Source: JAJPKK01 sp035311445 (GTDB taxonomy: Bacteria; Pseudomonadota; Alphaproteobacteria; Rhizobiales; Xanthobacteraceae). From it: a DNA stretch of 53,193 nt. The number at the start of each line of letters is the position of its first letter. Position 1 is the stretch's first letter. The position numbers and the translations under genes are program-made. The notes under the pieces are model-generated. The model was not told the DNA's origin, did not search any database, and worked only from the letters and a program-made list of their open reading frames with translations. The DNA lies in the NCBI GenBank assembly GCA_035311445.1, contig DATGCX010000415.1:1-53193 (forward strand), read 5' to 3'. Below, one piece after another: positions 1-7,925 of this stretch.

Positions 1-101
1 ATCCTCGGTCTCGCGCATGATGGCGAGCCGCGCCCTGGCGGTTTCGCCGAGCGGCGCGCGGTAGAGCAGGATGCAGATGGAGCGCAAAGATGCGTTTTGG
101 C
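1..101 (-). pseudogene. Second partial copy of recG (cut by window edge)
   Basis: Bases 2-101 match bases 1339-1438 inside recG at a constant offset of 1337, with three mismatches in 100 bases (positions 10, 31 and 58). On the minus strand they encode the same part of the RecG C-terminal region. Similarity stops sharply at 101/102, where an 11-base unit TGCGTTTTGGC is present twice in tandem (91-112). The copy runs off the left edge, so whether it continues to the recG stop is unknown. The divergence argues against a simple assembly duplication. It brackets the toxin-antitoxin pair together with the full recG. Confidence 0.85.
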
Positions 102-186
102 TGCGTTTTGGCTGGCAAAGCCGGATCGAGCGCGTATCAAAGTGAGGAGAGCAGACGGGTTTGATCCGCTGTATTCGGGCGGCTTG

Positions 187-537
187 TCATATCGCTATCT
201 TGGTTTCGATGGCATCGTAATCTGCACGAAAGCCGCCGTCCGCGGCATCGAGAAGTCCAGCGGCAGTCAGGGCCTGGACATCCGCGTGGACATTGCTGTA
301 GTCGCGGCCGAGCGCCTTCGCCAGCGCGCGAACGCTGGTGACTTCGTGCCGGCGGACATAGCGTAACAACTCCATCCGCTTGCCAGTCAACACGCGGGCG
401 AGGGTGTCCCAGCTTTCGAACGCCAAATGGCGCTCACGGAAGGTTTCACCGCTCTCTGCGCGATGCCAGGCATCGATGAACCGACGCGCCGCCTCCTTTT
501 CCATCGCACCGCCGACAGTGATCTTCACATTGCTCAT
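187..537 (-). CDS. TumA-type antitoxin / winged-helix DNA-binding protein (HVO_A0114-like)
   Basis: 116 residues. The C-terminal half (about 50-105) is a winged-helix pattern with a recognition-helix-like stretch around SVRALAKALGRDYSNV and a wing around GLLDAADGG, as in the HVO_A0114 family of putative DNA-binding proteins. This family is known as the partner of TumE/DUF6516 toxins. The ATG overlaps the stop of the upstream toxin gene by four bases (ATGA), which implies translational coupling in one operon. Expected role: neutralise the toxin and repress the shared promoter upstream of the toxin. Order is toxin first, antitoxin second. Confidence 0.75.
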   Translation of the reverse strand: MSNVKITVGGAMEKEAARRFIDAWHRAESGETFRERHLAFESWDTLARVLTGKRMELLRYVRRHEVTSVRALAKALGRDYSNVHADVQALTAAGLLDAADGGFRADYDAIETKIAI

Positions 538-821
538 TTACCACCTCGCAAGGTCTGCACGTCAGACCAGAAGTCGGCCATCAGTTGCTCGATGCTGCTG
601 AACGCATAGGCTGTCTCGGCGCCCTGGTAGTGCCGATGATCGCCTTTACCGCGCTCATTGTCGTACCCAACTTCGCGAATGCCCGGACGGCCGTAGAACA
701 GCGAATATTTCAGGCCGTGGGTCGATGGAGAGACCGGAGCCGGAACGCGCCAGATCACCATTTCCACAATCCCACCGTCGTCATAATCGACGCGCTGGTG
801 GAAGAGCAGTTCAGCTTTCAT
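534..821 (-). CDS. TumE family toxin (DUF6516-like)
   Basis: 95 residues starting at MKAELLFHQ; an in-frame ATG at 860 would give 108 residues but overlaps the likely promoter. Visible family signatures are KYSLFYGR, the block VGYDNERGKGDHRHY and the C-terminal pattern ETAYAFSS...DFWSDV, which match the TumE/DUF6516 toxin family. TumE proteins are toxins of type II-like systems; the biochemical target is not evident from sequence. It is followed by the antitoxin gene with a 4-base overlap. A related C-terminal fossil lies at 20373-20432. Confidence 0.75.
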   Translation of the reverse strand: MKAELLFHQRVDYDDGGIVEMVIWRVPAPVSPSTHGLKYSLFYGRPGIREVGYDNERGKGDHRHYQGAETAYAFSSIEQLMADFWSDVQTLRGGK

Positions 822-860
822 TACGTGTCTATAATGGCTATTTATACCATATGGTGTCAA
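819..860 (-). promoter_or_regulatory. Probable promoter/operator of the TumE-TumA operon
   Basis: On the minus strand a perfect -35 hexamer TTGACA (855-860) is followed by the palindrome CCATATGG and AT-rich sequence containing TATAAA and CATTAT before the ATG at 821. The palindrome directly after the -35 box is a plausible autorepression operator. The exact -10 is ambiguous. Confidence 0.4.
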
Positions 861-1051
861 GAGCCATAAAAACTGACCTCGGGCGCATCGAACCGAAGTC
901 CGCTATACGAGACGACCCTGTTCCGACCGGTCAAGTATTGGCTTACGCAGCGCCAGAGAGATCTCATGTCTTAGTCATAAACGGCCATCACTTCACCACT
1001 GCCTTGAGCGGTTTCACTGAAGCCGATTTTGAGGATGCCAGCGAAGCTTAG
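851..1051 (+). CDS. Possible small acidic protein, unrecognised
   Basis: 66 residues read from the ATG at 851, ending in a run rich in D/E (FTEADFEDASEA). It is divergent from the TumE operon and overlaps its -35 region. I recognise no family and see no strong ribosome binding site, so it may be non-coding. It is convergent with recG. Confidence 0.25.
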   Translation: MVSRAIKTDLGRIEPKSAIRDDPVPTGQVLAYAAPERSHVLVINGHHFTTALSGFTEADFEDASEA

Positions 1052-1082
1052 TCAGCAACCGCGGCGCCTGCCCGCTGCCCCA

Positions 1083-3374
1083 TCACCCCGCCCCGACGAG
1101 TCGCACCGCCTCGTCGCGCTCGAACAGATAGAGCAACACGCGAAGTGCTTGCCCGCGCTCGCTTTTGAGCCCCGGATCGCGCGCCAGCGCCAATGCGGCA
1201 TCGTCGCGCGCCGCGATCATCAGGTCGCGATGCGTCGCGGACTGCGCAATGCGGAAGCCCGGTAAGCCGCTCTGGCGGGTGCCGAGCACATCGCCTTCGC
1301 CGCGCAGGCGTAAATCCTCCTCGGCGATGCGGAAGCCGTCCTCGGTGTCGCGCATGATGGCGAGCCGTGCCCTGGCGGTTTCGCCGAGCGGCGCTCGGTA
1401 GAGCAGGATGCAGATGGAGCGCAAAGATGCGTTTTGGCCGCGGCCGGTGCGCCCGCGCAGCTGGTGAAGCTGCGAGAGGCCGAAGCGATCGGCGTGCTCG
1501 ATCACCATCACGGTCGCCTGCGGAACGTCGACTCCGACCTCGATCACCGTGGTGGCGATGAGGATGCGCGTTTCGCCCGCCGCGAAACGCGCCATGGCGG
1601 CGTCCTTGTCAGCGCCCCTCATGCGCCCATGCACGAGATCGACGGCGTTGCCAAACAGCTGCACCAGCTCGGCGTGACGGGCCTGCGCGGCGGCGAGATC
1701 GGTGTTCTCGGATTCATCGACCAGCGGGCACACCCAGTAGATCTGCCGGCCGTCCCGGATGGCGCGGCCGACAGCGGCGATCACCTCGTCGAGACGATCG
1801 AGCGGGATGGTGCGGGTATCGATGGGCTGGCGGCCGGGCGGCTTGTCGCGCAGCTCCGAAATATCCATGTCGCCGAAATAGGTGAGGACCAGCGTGCGCG
1901 GGATCGGAGTCGCAGTCATCACCAGGAGGTCGACCGCCTTGCCCTTGGCGGCCAGTGCGAGGCGCTGGTGAACGCCGAAGCGATGCTGTTCGTCGACCAC
2001 CGCCAGCGCGAGGTCGCGGAACACAACGTCATCGGAATAGAGCGCGTGCGTGCCGATCAGGAGATCGATGTCGCCTTGCGCGAGCCGCGCCAGCAGAGCC
2101 ATGCGCTCGCGGCCGCGCTCGCGGCCCGTGACAATGGCGACGCGGATGCCAGCGGCCTCGGCCAGCGGCGTGATCGTCTTGAGGTGCTGGCGGGCGAGAA
2201 TTTCGGTCGGAGCCATCACGGCCGCCTGTCCGCCGGCCGCAATCGCCGCCGCGCAGGCAAACAACGCCACCACAGTCTTTCCCGCGCCAACGTCGCCCTG
2301 CAACAGGCGCAACATCCGCTCGGGCCGGGCAAGATCGCGCGCAATGTCGGCGATGGCAGCCTTCTGGCTCGCAGTGAGCCTGAAGGGCACGGCGGCGGTA
2401 AGTTTTGCTTGGAGCGACGGCTCGCTCTCCCCTCCCCCTTGTGGGGGAGGGTCGGGGGTGGGGGTCGATGGGTGGGGCACCGCGGTTGCATTAACCCCCG
2501 ACCCCCCACCCCGACCCTCCCCCAGCCGAAACCGTGTATACGCGGGTTTCGGCCCACTGACAGAGTGATCGAAATCGGCAACAGCCGATTTCGATTGGGG
2601 GGAGGGAGCAGCCCCCCGCCGTCCGCTCGGGCGGCGCAGATGGGCGCGTATCAGCGCGAGCGCGAGCTGGCTTGCCAGCAGTTCGTCGTAGGCGAGCCGC
2701 GTCCATGCCTTGCCGTCGAGCGCCACATCGGGCGGATCCGATGGCCGGTGCAGCTTGGTGAGCGCGTCGGCGAACTCCGGCCAACTGGCGTGAGCCCGAT
2801 GCGAGGGATCAAGCCACTCCGGCAGCGCCGGCAATTTGTTGAGCGCCGCCGCGATGGCCCGACGCAGCATGTTCTGCGAGAGCCCTTCGGTCAGCGGATA
2901 GACCGGATCGATCAGCGCCATGGCGGCGAAACCCGCGGCATCGACGACGCGGTCGGGATGTGTCATCTGCAGCATGCCGTCATAGGATGTTACGGTGCCG
3001 GACACATAGCGCCGGCTGCCGCGCGGCAGCATCTTTTCGATCTGCTCCTTGCGCATCGAAAAATATGTGATGGTGAGGGTGCCGGTGTCGTCCGACGCAT
3101 AGACCAGAAAGGGCGCGCGTGCGCGGCCAGGCGGGGGCGGACGGTAGCGCTCGACATCAACCGCGACGGTGACGACGCTGCCGGGCACCACATCGCGAAG
3201 TTTCGGCTGATGGCGCCGGTCGACGGCGCCGGTAGGCAGATGAAAAAGAAGGTCGATCACCCGCGCGTCGGCGTCGCGCCCGGTCAGCTTGCCGTAAAGC
3301 TTCTCGGTTTTGCCGGCGATGCCCGCAAGTGCGGTAACGGAGGCGAACAGGGGATTGAGAAGACTCGGCCGCAT
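1083..3374 (-). CDS. recG: ATP-dependent DNA helicase RecG with an in-frame repeat insertion
   Basis: RecG remodels stalled replication forks and branched DNA. Start chosen at MRPSLLNPLFASVTALAGI, the usual RecG N-terminus; the upstream in-frame extension to 3518 is not family-like. The wedge/OB domain is N-terminal, Walker A GDVGAGKT lies near residue 360, the DEQH helicase box follows, and the C-terminus carries the LRGRTGRG motif VI region. The length of 763 residues exceeds the usual 690-710 because residues about 253-317 are encoded by a palindromic repeat (2425-2617) of intergenic type that has no stop in this frame. It sits at the wedge/helicase linker just before the LTASQ motif, so the helicase may still work. 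Confidence 0.95.
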   Translation of the reverse strand: MRPSLLNPLFASVTALAGIAGKTEKLYGKLTGRDADARVIDLLFHLPTGAVDRRHQPKLRDVVPGSVVTVAVDVERYRPPPPGRARAPFLVYASDDTGTLTITYFSMRKEQIEKMLPRGSRRYVSGTVTSYDGMLQMTHPDRVVDAAGFAAMALIDPVYPLTEGLSQNMLRRAIAAALNKLPALPEWLDPSHRAHASWPEFADALTKLHRPSDPPDVALDGKAWTRLAYDELLASQLALALIRAHLRRPSGRRGAAPSPQSKSAVADFDHSVSGPKPAYTRFRLGEGRGGGSGVNATAVPHPSTPTPDPPPQGGGESEPSLQAKLTAAVPFRLTASQKAAIADIARDLARPERMLRLLQGDVGAGKTVVALFACAAAIAAGGQAAVMAPTEILARQHLKTITPLAEAAGIRVAIVTGRERGRERMALLARLAQGDIDLLIGTHALYSDDVVFRDLALAVVDEQHRFGVHQRLALAAKGKAVDLLVMTATPIPRTLVLTYFGDMDISELRDKPPGRQPIDTRTIPLDRLDEVIAAVGRAIRDGRQIYWVCPLVDESENTDLAAAQARHAELVQLFGNAVDLVHGRMRGADKDAAMARFAAGETRILIATTVIEVGVDVPQATVMVIEHADRFGLSQLHQLRGRTGRGQNASLRSICILLYRAPLGETARARLAIMRDTEDGFRIAEEDLRLRGEGDVLGTRQSGLPGFRIAQSATHRDLMIAARDDAALALARDPGLKSERGQALRVLLYLFERDEAVRLVGAG
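2425..2617. repeat. Palindromic repeat (family A) inside recG
   Basis: Three nested or serial hairpins: arms GGGGGAGGGTCGGGG (from 2442) pairing with 2504-2524; GCCGAAACC/GGTTTCGGC around 2525-2553; and ATCGAAATCGGC/GCCGATTTCGAT at 2568-2597. The outer CCCTCCCCC blocks resemble the intergenic family A copies at 4919, 7510 and 53034. The segment is low-complexity P/G/S-rich when translated and interrupts an otherwise typical RecG. Confidence 0.8.
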
Positions 3375-3521
3375 GACCGGATATATGCGCCGGAGAGGGT
3401 ACGAAAGGTAGATGGCACAAGAGGCTCGGCCGTCGCCCAAGCCGGTGGCATCGGTTGGGAACTTTCCAGACGTCATCCACGTGTTGCGATAGCGCAAGAA
3501 GCTGGAGCGTATCCGCAATGA

Positions 3522-4178
3522 TCACTGGAGCGAGGCCCCGCCGGGCTCAATGACGCGAACGCTGTCCAACAAAGCCTTTCGAAAGCTCTGATCGCCGCCT
3601 TCGAACATTTTTGCTAGTAACCGGCGGAAGAAAACGATTCCGACGGTCCACACAATATGGCGACCCGTGTCCTGGATCAAAAGGGCCTCAAAGGCGCCCT
3701 TCAAGCCCTTGACCTCGATTTCGAGCGACAATCGGCGACCTTCGTGCCCGGTAACCTGAACGGCTGAAATCGATTGGGTCGTAACGTATTTTTTTTGCGA
3801 CGGTGACGCTTGACCTGCAATCATCCCGCGGGCGAGGGCATCGAGGTCGACCGGTTCCGTGGATTCGAAACCGATCCTGGCAATCTCAATTGCGCCAGAA
3901 GCCAGCGTCAGGCGCATCCCTGTCGGAATAAATGCGTTGTAGAGTGCGAGTGAAGTTGCTGGCCAACCATACTGGCTCCGTATGCGTCGCAGTCTCTCTA
4001 GCTCGGCACCGGCCGTTATCCGTTCGAATGCTTCAGGATAGTCGATCTCGATGCCGGCAACTTTCTGACGGTCCGCGATGACAGGTGAAATCGCCCCAAG
4101 GTACAGAATGACAATGAAGCTGTAGCGAAAATACCTCACAGGCCGCCCCCCGCTGTAGCTCAACCTTCGCTGACGCAT
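3522..4178 (-). CDS. Exported hypothetical protein
   Basis: 218 residues. A basic N-terminus followed by the hydrophobic stretch FIVILYLGAISPVIA looks like a signal peptide or membrane anchor, so the remainder (IEIDYPEAFERITAGAELE onward) is probably periplasmic. The body has mixed alpha/beta character without recognisable catalytic motifs; I do not recognise the family. It lies 147 bases upstream of recG on the same strand. A start at GTG (VRYFRYSF) about 12 residues inside is also possible. Confidence 0.6.
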   Translation of the reverse strand: MRQRRLSYSGGRPVRYFRYSFIVILYLGAISPVIADRQKVAGIEIDYPEAFERITAGAELERLRRIRSQYGWPATSLALYNAFIPTGMRLTLASGAIEIARIGFESTEPVDLDALARGMIAGQASPSQKKYVTTQSISAVQVTGHEGRRLSLEIEVKGLKGAFEALLIQDTGRHIVWTVGIVFFRRLLAKMFEGGDQSFRKALLDSVRVIEPGGASLQ

Positions 4179-4213
4179 GCTTCACGCACCGCGTCAGTGC
4201 TCGCAGACGCTGA

Positions 4214-4747
4214 TTACTTATTGGTGTACCCATGCTTCTGCAGAACGGCAGTGAGCGCGGTGTTGACGCGGTCCATCATGCCTTGCATGCGGGGAAGAAA
4301 CTGTCCCATCACCTCTGCCGTGATCTGCGGCATCAGCTTAAGCGCCTTGGCGCCGGTCGGGGTGCGATAAAAGGCCTCGATGTCCCGCATTTCCGGCACC
4401 GACAGATAGCGCGCATAGATCGCGGGCGCATCATTCATGGATTCGGCGATGTTGGCGGCGATCTGCTTTTCGAATTCGGCGCGAAGATCGGCGCTGGTTG
4501 CGGCGTCGAGTTTCGGATATTTGACTCGCAGCGATTGCTCTAGCGTCGGCCACGTCTGGGCGACCATCTTTCCGGTGAGATCGGCAATCATGTCGCCTGA
4601 CACCAGAGCCATCAGCTCCTTCGCCACCGCGATCGCCTCCGCAGATGGCGCGGCAGGGGCGGCGGTATTGGCGCCTTGCGAGATCGCCGGCAGGACACTA
4701 CTCAGCCCGACCGCCAATGCCAGTAACGCTACACGCAATATGTTCAT
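4214..4747 (-). CDS. DUF2059 domain exported protein
   Basis: 177 residues from the ATG at 4747 (MNILRVALLALAVGLSS); an upstream ATG at 4774 adds nine residues without signal-peptide character. The signal peptide ends near the Ala/Pro-rich linker, so the protein is probably periplasmic. The C-terminal two thirds, with the segment IYARYLSVPEMRDIEAFYRT and a following GAKALKLMP helix, match DUF2059. Function of the family is not established. It is on the same strand as the exported protein at 3522 but separated by 35 bases, possibly co-transcribed. Confidence 0.8.
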   Translation of the reverse strand: MNILRVALLALAVGLSSVLPAISQGANTAAPAAPSAEAIAVAKELMALVSGDMIADLTGKMVAQTWPTLEQSLRVKYPKLDAATSADLRAEFEKQIAANIAESMNDAPAIYARYLSVPEMRDIEAFYRTPTGAKALKLMPQITAEVMGQFLPRMQGMMDRVNTALTAVLQKHGYTNK

Positions 4748-4918
4748 GACGTTGCCCTCGCAGTCTTGACTCAAGGTCGACGACGCTTTGATCTGCAGCC
4801 CCTTTTTAGCGGCGCCACTTTACCATGCCGTCATCGGATTACGACACGGCAAGTGTCCGACGCCGCGTCTGGAACCGTATGGGCTGCGGCGTGTAGGTGA
4901 CATTGCAGGGCCTGTTTA

Positions 4919-5053
4919 CCTCTCCCCGCTTGCGGGGAGAGGTCGGAATGAGCGCGTCTTTCGCGCTCATTCCGGGTGAGGGGGCCTCTCCGCGAGTCTA
5001 AGCTTGTGGAAAGGCCCCCTCACCCCGACCCTCTCCCCGCAAGCGGGGAGAGG
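4919..5053. repeat. Family A palindromic repeat, intergenic
   Basis: Outer arms CTCTCCCCGCTTGCGGGGAG at each end (themselves small hairpins), with inner pairings around GAATGAGCGCG/CGCGCTCATTC and GGGGGCCTC/GGCCCCCTC. It sits between the DUF2059 gene (minus) and the binding protein gene (plus). The rest of the 4748-5138 gap shows nothing else. Confidence 0.85.
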
Positions 5054-5138
5054 GAGCAGACAGCAGCCGCAGATTTGACAGACGTCTGACGATTGGTAAA
5101 GTACGGACTTCAGAAACGTCACTACAGAGGAGACGGCC

Positions 5139-6059
5139 ATGAATGCCCCCGCAGGCGAACTCCAAAAGGTAAGATCATCGATGATGAATGCGATCCACGA
5201 CCTGCCCCTGCTCGTCGCCCGCGATGAAGGTTTCTTTCGTGACGAGGGGCTGGATGTCGAGATCCTCAAGACGCCCGGTTCCGGCCAGCATGCATCCGAT
5301 CACCGCGCGCTGCGCGACGACATCTTCACGCGCACGCTGGAATCGTCCTACGAAGAGGGCCAGTGCGATCAGTTTCGTATGTGCGAGTGGGGCATCATGA
5401 AGCGCGCGGTCGAGTCCATCGTCGACACCGGGCATCGCCCCGCCAAGATCGTCGCGCTCGGCTCGGCGATGTCGAGCTTTGCCATCGTTACCGACCCCAC
5501 GTTCGACATATACGAGCCGGAGCAATTGAAAAATACGCCGATCGCGGTGAGCCCGTTCAACGGCTCTCATTTCACGATGCTTAAAATGATGGAAGGCTTC
5601 GTGAAGCGTGACGAGATCAAATGGGAGTTCGCCGGTACCCATCGTGAACGACTGGAGGCTCTGCGGGCGGGCAAGGTCAAGGCCGTGAACCTGCAGGAGC
5701 CCTGGATCAGCGTCGCCGAAAAGCAGGGATGTCGCGTTCTGATCGAATCCCACTCGACCCGCAGCGAAGCGGCGGGCGACGAGTTGGACGGCCCAACGCT
5801 CGCCAAGATGTTCCGGGCCGAGGCGCGAGCTGCCGCCGCCATCAACCGCAACCCGGAAAAGTACGCCCATTATCTGCTCGAGGAAGCAGCTGGCCTGATC
5901 GAACTCAAGGACCTCAAGCTGTCGCGGCTGCTGAATGCTCCGCCGACGCCCTACACGCGCGATCGGTTCAACGACAATTATCAGTGGACGCTCGGTTGGG
6001 GCCTGGTTTCGCCCGGCGCCACCTACGAGAACACGGTCGACAACCGGGCTTGGCAATAA
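5139..6059 (+). CDS. NMT1/SsuA-like substrate-binding protein without signal peptide
   Basis: 306 residues. The pattern LPLLVARDEGFFRDEGLDVEI near residues 22-42 and the later AGKVKAVNLQEPW are typical of the NMT1/THI5/SsuA superfamily of periplasmic binding proteins. No secretion signal is present at the chosen start, which has a good ribosome binding site (GAGGAGA). No ABC permease or ATPase lies nearby. It may therefore bind a small molecule in the cytoplasm, like Thi5-type or decarboxylase-associated relatives, or have lost its signal. The ligand is unknown. Confidence 0.7.
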   Translation: MNAPAGELQKVRSSMMNAIHDLPLLVARDEGFFRDEGLDVEILKTPGSGQHASDHRALRDDIFTRTLESSYEEGQCDQFRMCEWGIMKRAVESIVDTGHRPAKIVALGSAMSSFAIVTDPTFDIYEPEQLKNTPIAVSPFNGSHFTMLKMMEGFVKRDEIKWEFAGTHRERLEALRAGKVKAVNLQEPWISVAEKQGCRVLIESHSTRSEAAGDELDGPTLAKMFRAEARAAAAINRNPEKYAHYLLEEAAGLIELKDLKLSRLLNAPPTPYTRDRFNDNYQWTLGWGLVSPGATYENTVDNRAWQ

Positions 6060-6124
6060 CGCGCGCCGACGATGATGAGACGGCGTCGACCTCTGTCGAT
6101 GGACTCCTGCCGACGGAGGGATAA

Positions 6125-6196
6125 TGTAGGGGCGACCCTTGTGGTCGCCCTATTGCCGCATGCGACCAATGGGGCGACCACAAGGGTCGCCCCTAC
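6125..6196. repeat. Family C inverted repeat
   Basis: Arms TGTAGGGGCGACCCTTGTGG and its reverse complement enclose a short spacer. The same arms, slightly diverged, occur at 46833-46975. Intergenic. Confidence 0.9.
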
Positions 6197-6300
6197 AGCA
6201 GGCGCTATGGGACGACACCACGTGTGCCACCCCTCCAACGTTATAACTTGATTGATGCTCCAATCCCATCAGATTGGCTGAAGTGTTCGACCACTGTCGT

Positions 6301-6395
6301 CGCCCGCGGAAAGGGGGTGATCCAGTAACCCCGGGGAATCTCAATTGAAATGCGAATCTGGGGTTACTGGGTGCCCTGCTTTCGCGGGGCATGAC
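6301..6395. repeat. Family D inverted repeat upstream of marR
   Basis: Outer arms CGCCCGCGGAAAGGGGG and CCCTGCTTTCGCGGGGC plus inner GGTTACTGG-type arms (CCAGTAACCCC / GGGGTTACTGG) around an AT-richer centre. It abuts the marR start region and may carry part of its leader. Confidence 0.8.
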
Positions 6396-6435
6396 ACTGA
6401 AAGGAATGAAACTGCCAGGGTCACGACATCGGATA

Positions 6436-7002
6436 ATGACAGCATCCGACAACAATCCGCTGGAAGAACTTTATCGGCGTCCGGGTTTCATGATCCGCCG
6501 CGTGCACCAGATTGCGGTGTCGCTGTTCATCGAAGAAACCGGAAAACTCGGGGTGACCAACAGGCAGTACGGCATTTTGTTCGTCCTCAAGCACCGGCCC
6601 GGTGTCGACCAGATTTCCGTCGCCAATCTGTTGGGTCTTGATCGTTCGACAACCGGAATGGTGCTCAAGAAGCTGGAAGACGATGGCCTGGTGGCGCGTT
6701 CCATTGACGCTCGCGACCGGCGCCGGCACAGCCTGCGACTTACAAAATCCGGCGAAAGGCTGCTCTCCCGGCTTGCGGAGCCGGCGCGCAAAGCCCGGGC
6801 GCGCGTGCTCTCCGCCTTCACACCAAGCGAGCGGACGCTCTTTCTTCAGCTGCTCGATAAATTTACCCGCGCATTCAACGGATCTACGCGCGTGCCGCTC
6901 GATCCGGATCGGGGTCACAACGAGAAGGCACCTGTCGGCGCGGGTCGATCGCGCATCGTTCGAATGCGGAAGACGCGCGAACGTGCCACCCCCGGCCTGT
7001 AG
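6436..7002 (+). CDS. MarR family transcriptional regulator
   Basis: 188 residues from MTASDNNPLEE (ATG codons at 6391 and 6406 are alternatives). The winged helix spans residues about 30-110: helix-turn-helix around QISVANLLGLDRSTTGMVLKKLEDDGLV and wing with DARDRRRHSLRLT, the classic MarR wing. MarR proteins usually bind palindromes and respond to aromatic ligands. The basic C-terminal tail (KAPVGAGRSRIVRMRKTRERATPGL) is not family-like, and the stop codon TAG is the first part of the adjoining family B repeat, so the repeat may have changed the C-terminus. Target genes are not evident. Confidence 0.9.
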   Translation: MTASDNNPLEELYRRPGFMIRRVHQIAVSLFIEETGKLGVTNRQYGILFVLKHRPGVDQISVANLLGLDRSTTGMVLKKLEDDGLVARSIDARDRRRHSLRLTKSGERLLSRLAEPARKARARVLSAFTPSERTLFLQLLDKFTRAFNGSTRVPLDPDRGHNEKAPVGAGRSRIVRMRKTRERATPGL

Positions 7003-7109
7003 GATGGGTTGAGCGAAGCGAAACCCATCGACCGACGCGCCGTGGCGCGTTGACGACGCATATGCCGCAGGTTTGATGATGGGTTTCGCTATCGCTCAAC
7101 CCATCCTAC
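7000..7109. repeat. Family B inverted repeat (convergent gene junction)
   Basis: Arms GTAGGATGGGTTGAGCGAAG and the near-perfect complement ending CTCAACCCATCCTAC, each with the inner palindrome GCGAAGCGAAACCCATC. It lies between the converging marR and cytochrome c genes and may serve as a bidirectional terminator. Second copy at 11191-11282. Confidence 0.9.
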
Positions 7110-7114
7110 GGCCG

Positions 7115-7705
7115 CTACTTCAATGTCGCCAGGTACGCCACCAGATCATCGCGATCCTTTTCGGCGATGCCCTGGAAAACGCCCATGGCGGTGCCGGGGA
7201 CCATGGTGGAGGGAAACATCATCCACCCGCCGATGGCGTCCTCGGTCCACTCCCAATTGGCGCGAGTCTTGAACGCATTGGTGTAGGCGTAGCCCGGGAC
7301 AGTACCGGCTTTCCGGCCGATGATGCCGAACAGGTTGGGGCCAAACCGGTTCTCGCCGCCCTTGTCGTTGGTGTGGCAGATCAGGCATTGCCGCACGAAA
7401 GCCGCTTTGCCTTTTTCGGCATCCCCTTCCGCGTATGCGGCGCCGGCAGCGAAGCTGGCGAGGGCGAACGCCACTAGCGCCAGGATAACGGGTCTGCGGG
7501 CTTTCTGCTCCCTCTCTCCGCTTGCGGGGAGAGGGGGCTTCTCCCCAAGTTCTGACTGGTGGAGAGGGCCCCTCACCCGGCGCGCAAGCGCGCCGACCTC
7601 TCCCCGCAAGCGGGGAGAGGTGAAGGCTCCGCCGTCACCAGCCACGAAGGCTCTGGCTCGCGTTTTATTTGTCTTGAACCCGATAAGCAGGCCCCATCTA
7701 CACAT
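7115..7705 (-). CDS. Class I-like c-type cytochrome with repeat-derived N-terminal leader
   Basis: The mature domain (EGDAEKGKAAFVRQCLICHTN...) carries one CXXCH haem site (CLICH), the GPNLFGIIGR motif and a distal Met region (MMFPSTMVPGTAMG), so it is a small periplasmic electron carrier like cytochrome c2/c550. The signal peptide is RRPVILALVAFALASFAAGAAYA. Between it and the nearest good start (ATG at 7705, preceded by GGAGG) lies a family A repeat translated in frame; no ATG, GTG or TTG occurs between repeat and signal core except a GTG within the hydrophobic core. Either a 196-residue precursor with a long leader is made, or the original start was lost. It is divergent from the haem/propeller protein at 7926. 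Confidence 0.8.
   Translation of the reverse strand: MCRWGLLIGFKTNKTRARAFVAGDGGAFTSPRLRGEVGALARRVRGPLHQSELGEKPPLPASGEREQKARRPVILALVAFALASFAAGAAYAEGDAEKGKAAFVRQCLICHTNDKGGENRFGPNLFGIIGRKAGTVPGYAYTNAFKTRANWEWTEDAIGGWMMFPSTMVPGTAMGVFQGIAEKDRDDLVAYLATLK
7503..7625. repeat. Family A repeat in the cytochrome c leader
   Basis: Contains two CTCTCC..GCTTGCGGGGAGAG-type hairpins and an inner hairpin GGCGCGCAAGCGCGCC, the same layout as the intergenic copy at 4919. It overlaps the extended open frame of the cytochrome gene. Confidence 0.8.
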
Positions 7706-7925
7706 GCTTCCTCCAGCCCGTTCTTGCGTCGTGAAGTTGCAGCGCCGTCTGCAACGCATTCGCCCCGTTTGTAGCCTTTCCGCAACGGATTCCAAGTGCA
7801 TCCGAATAACGCTCGACTATACTGACGGTGACGGCATCGCGCGGCGCCCGGTCGCCGGGACCACGACGGGAGCCAATCGAGCATTTTTCTGCCGGTGCCA
7901 AACCGGCCGCCGGAGGAGAGCAGAG

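Noticed and set aside
1434..3521. A 695-codon open frame on the plus strand
   Set aside because: Antisense to recG over its whole length, with shadow-type composition rich in R, G, H and A; the recG frame has all helicase motifs.
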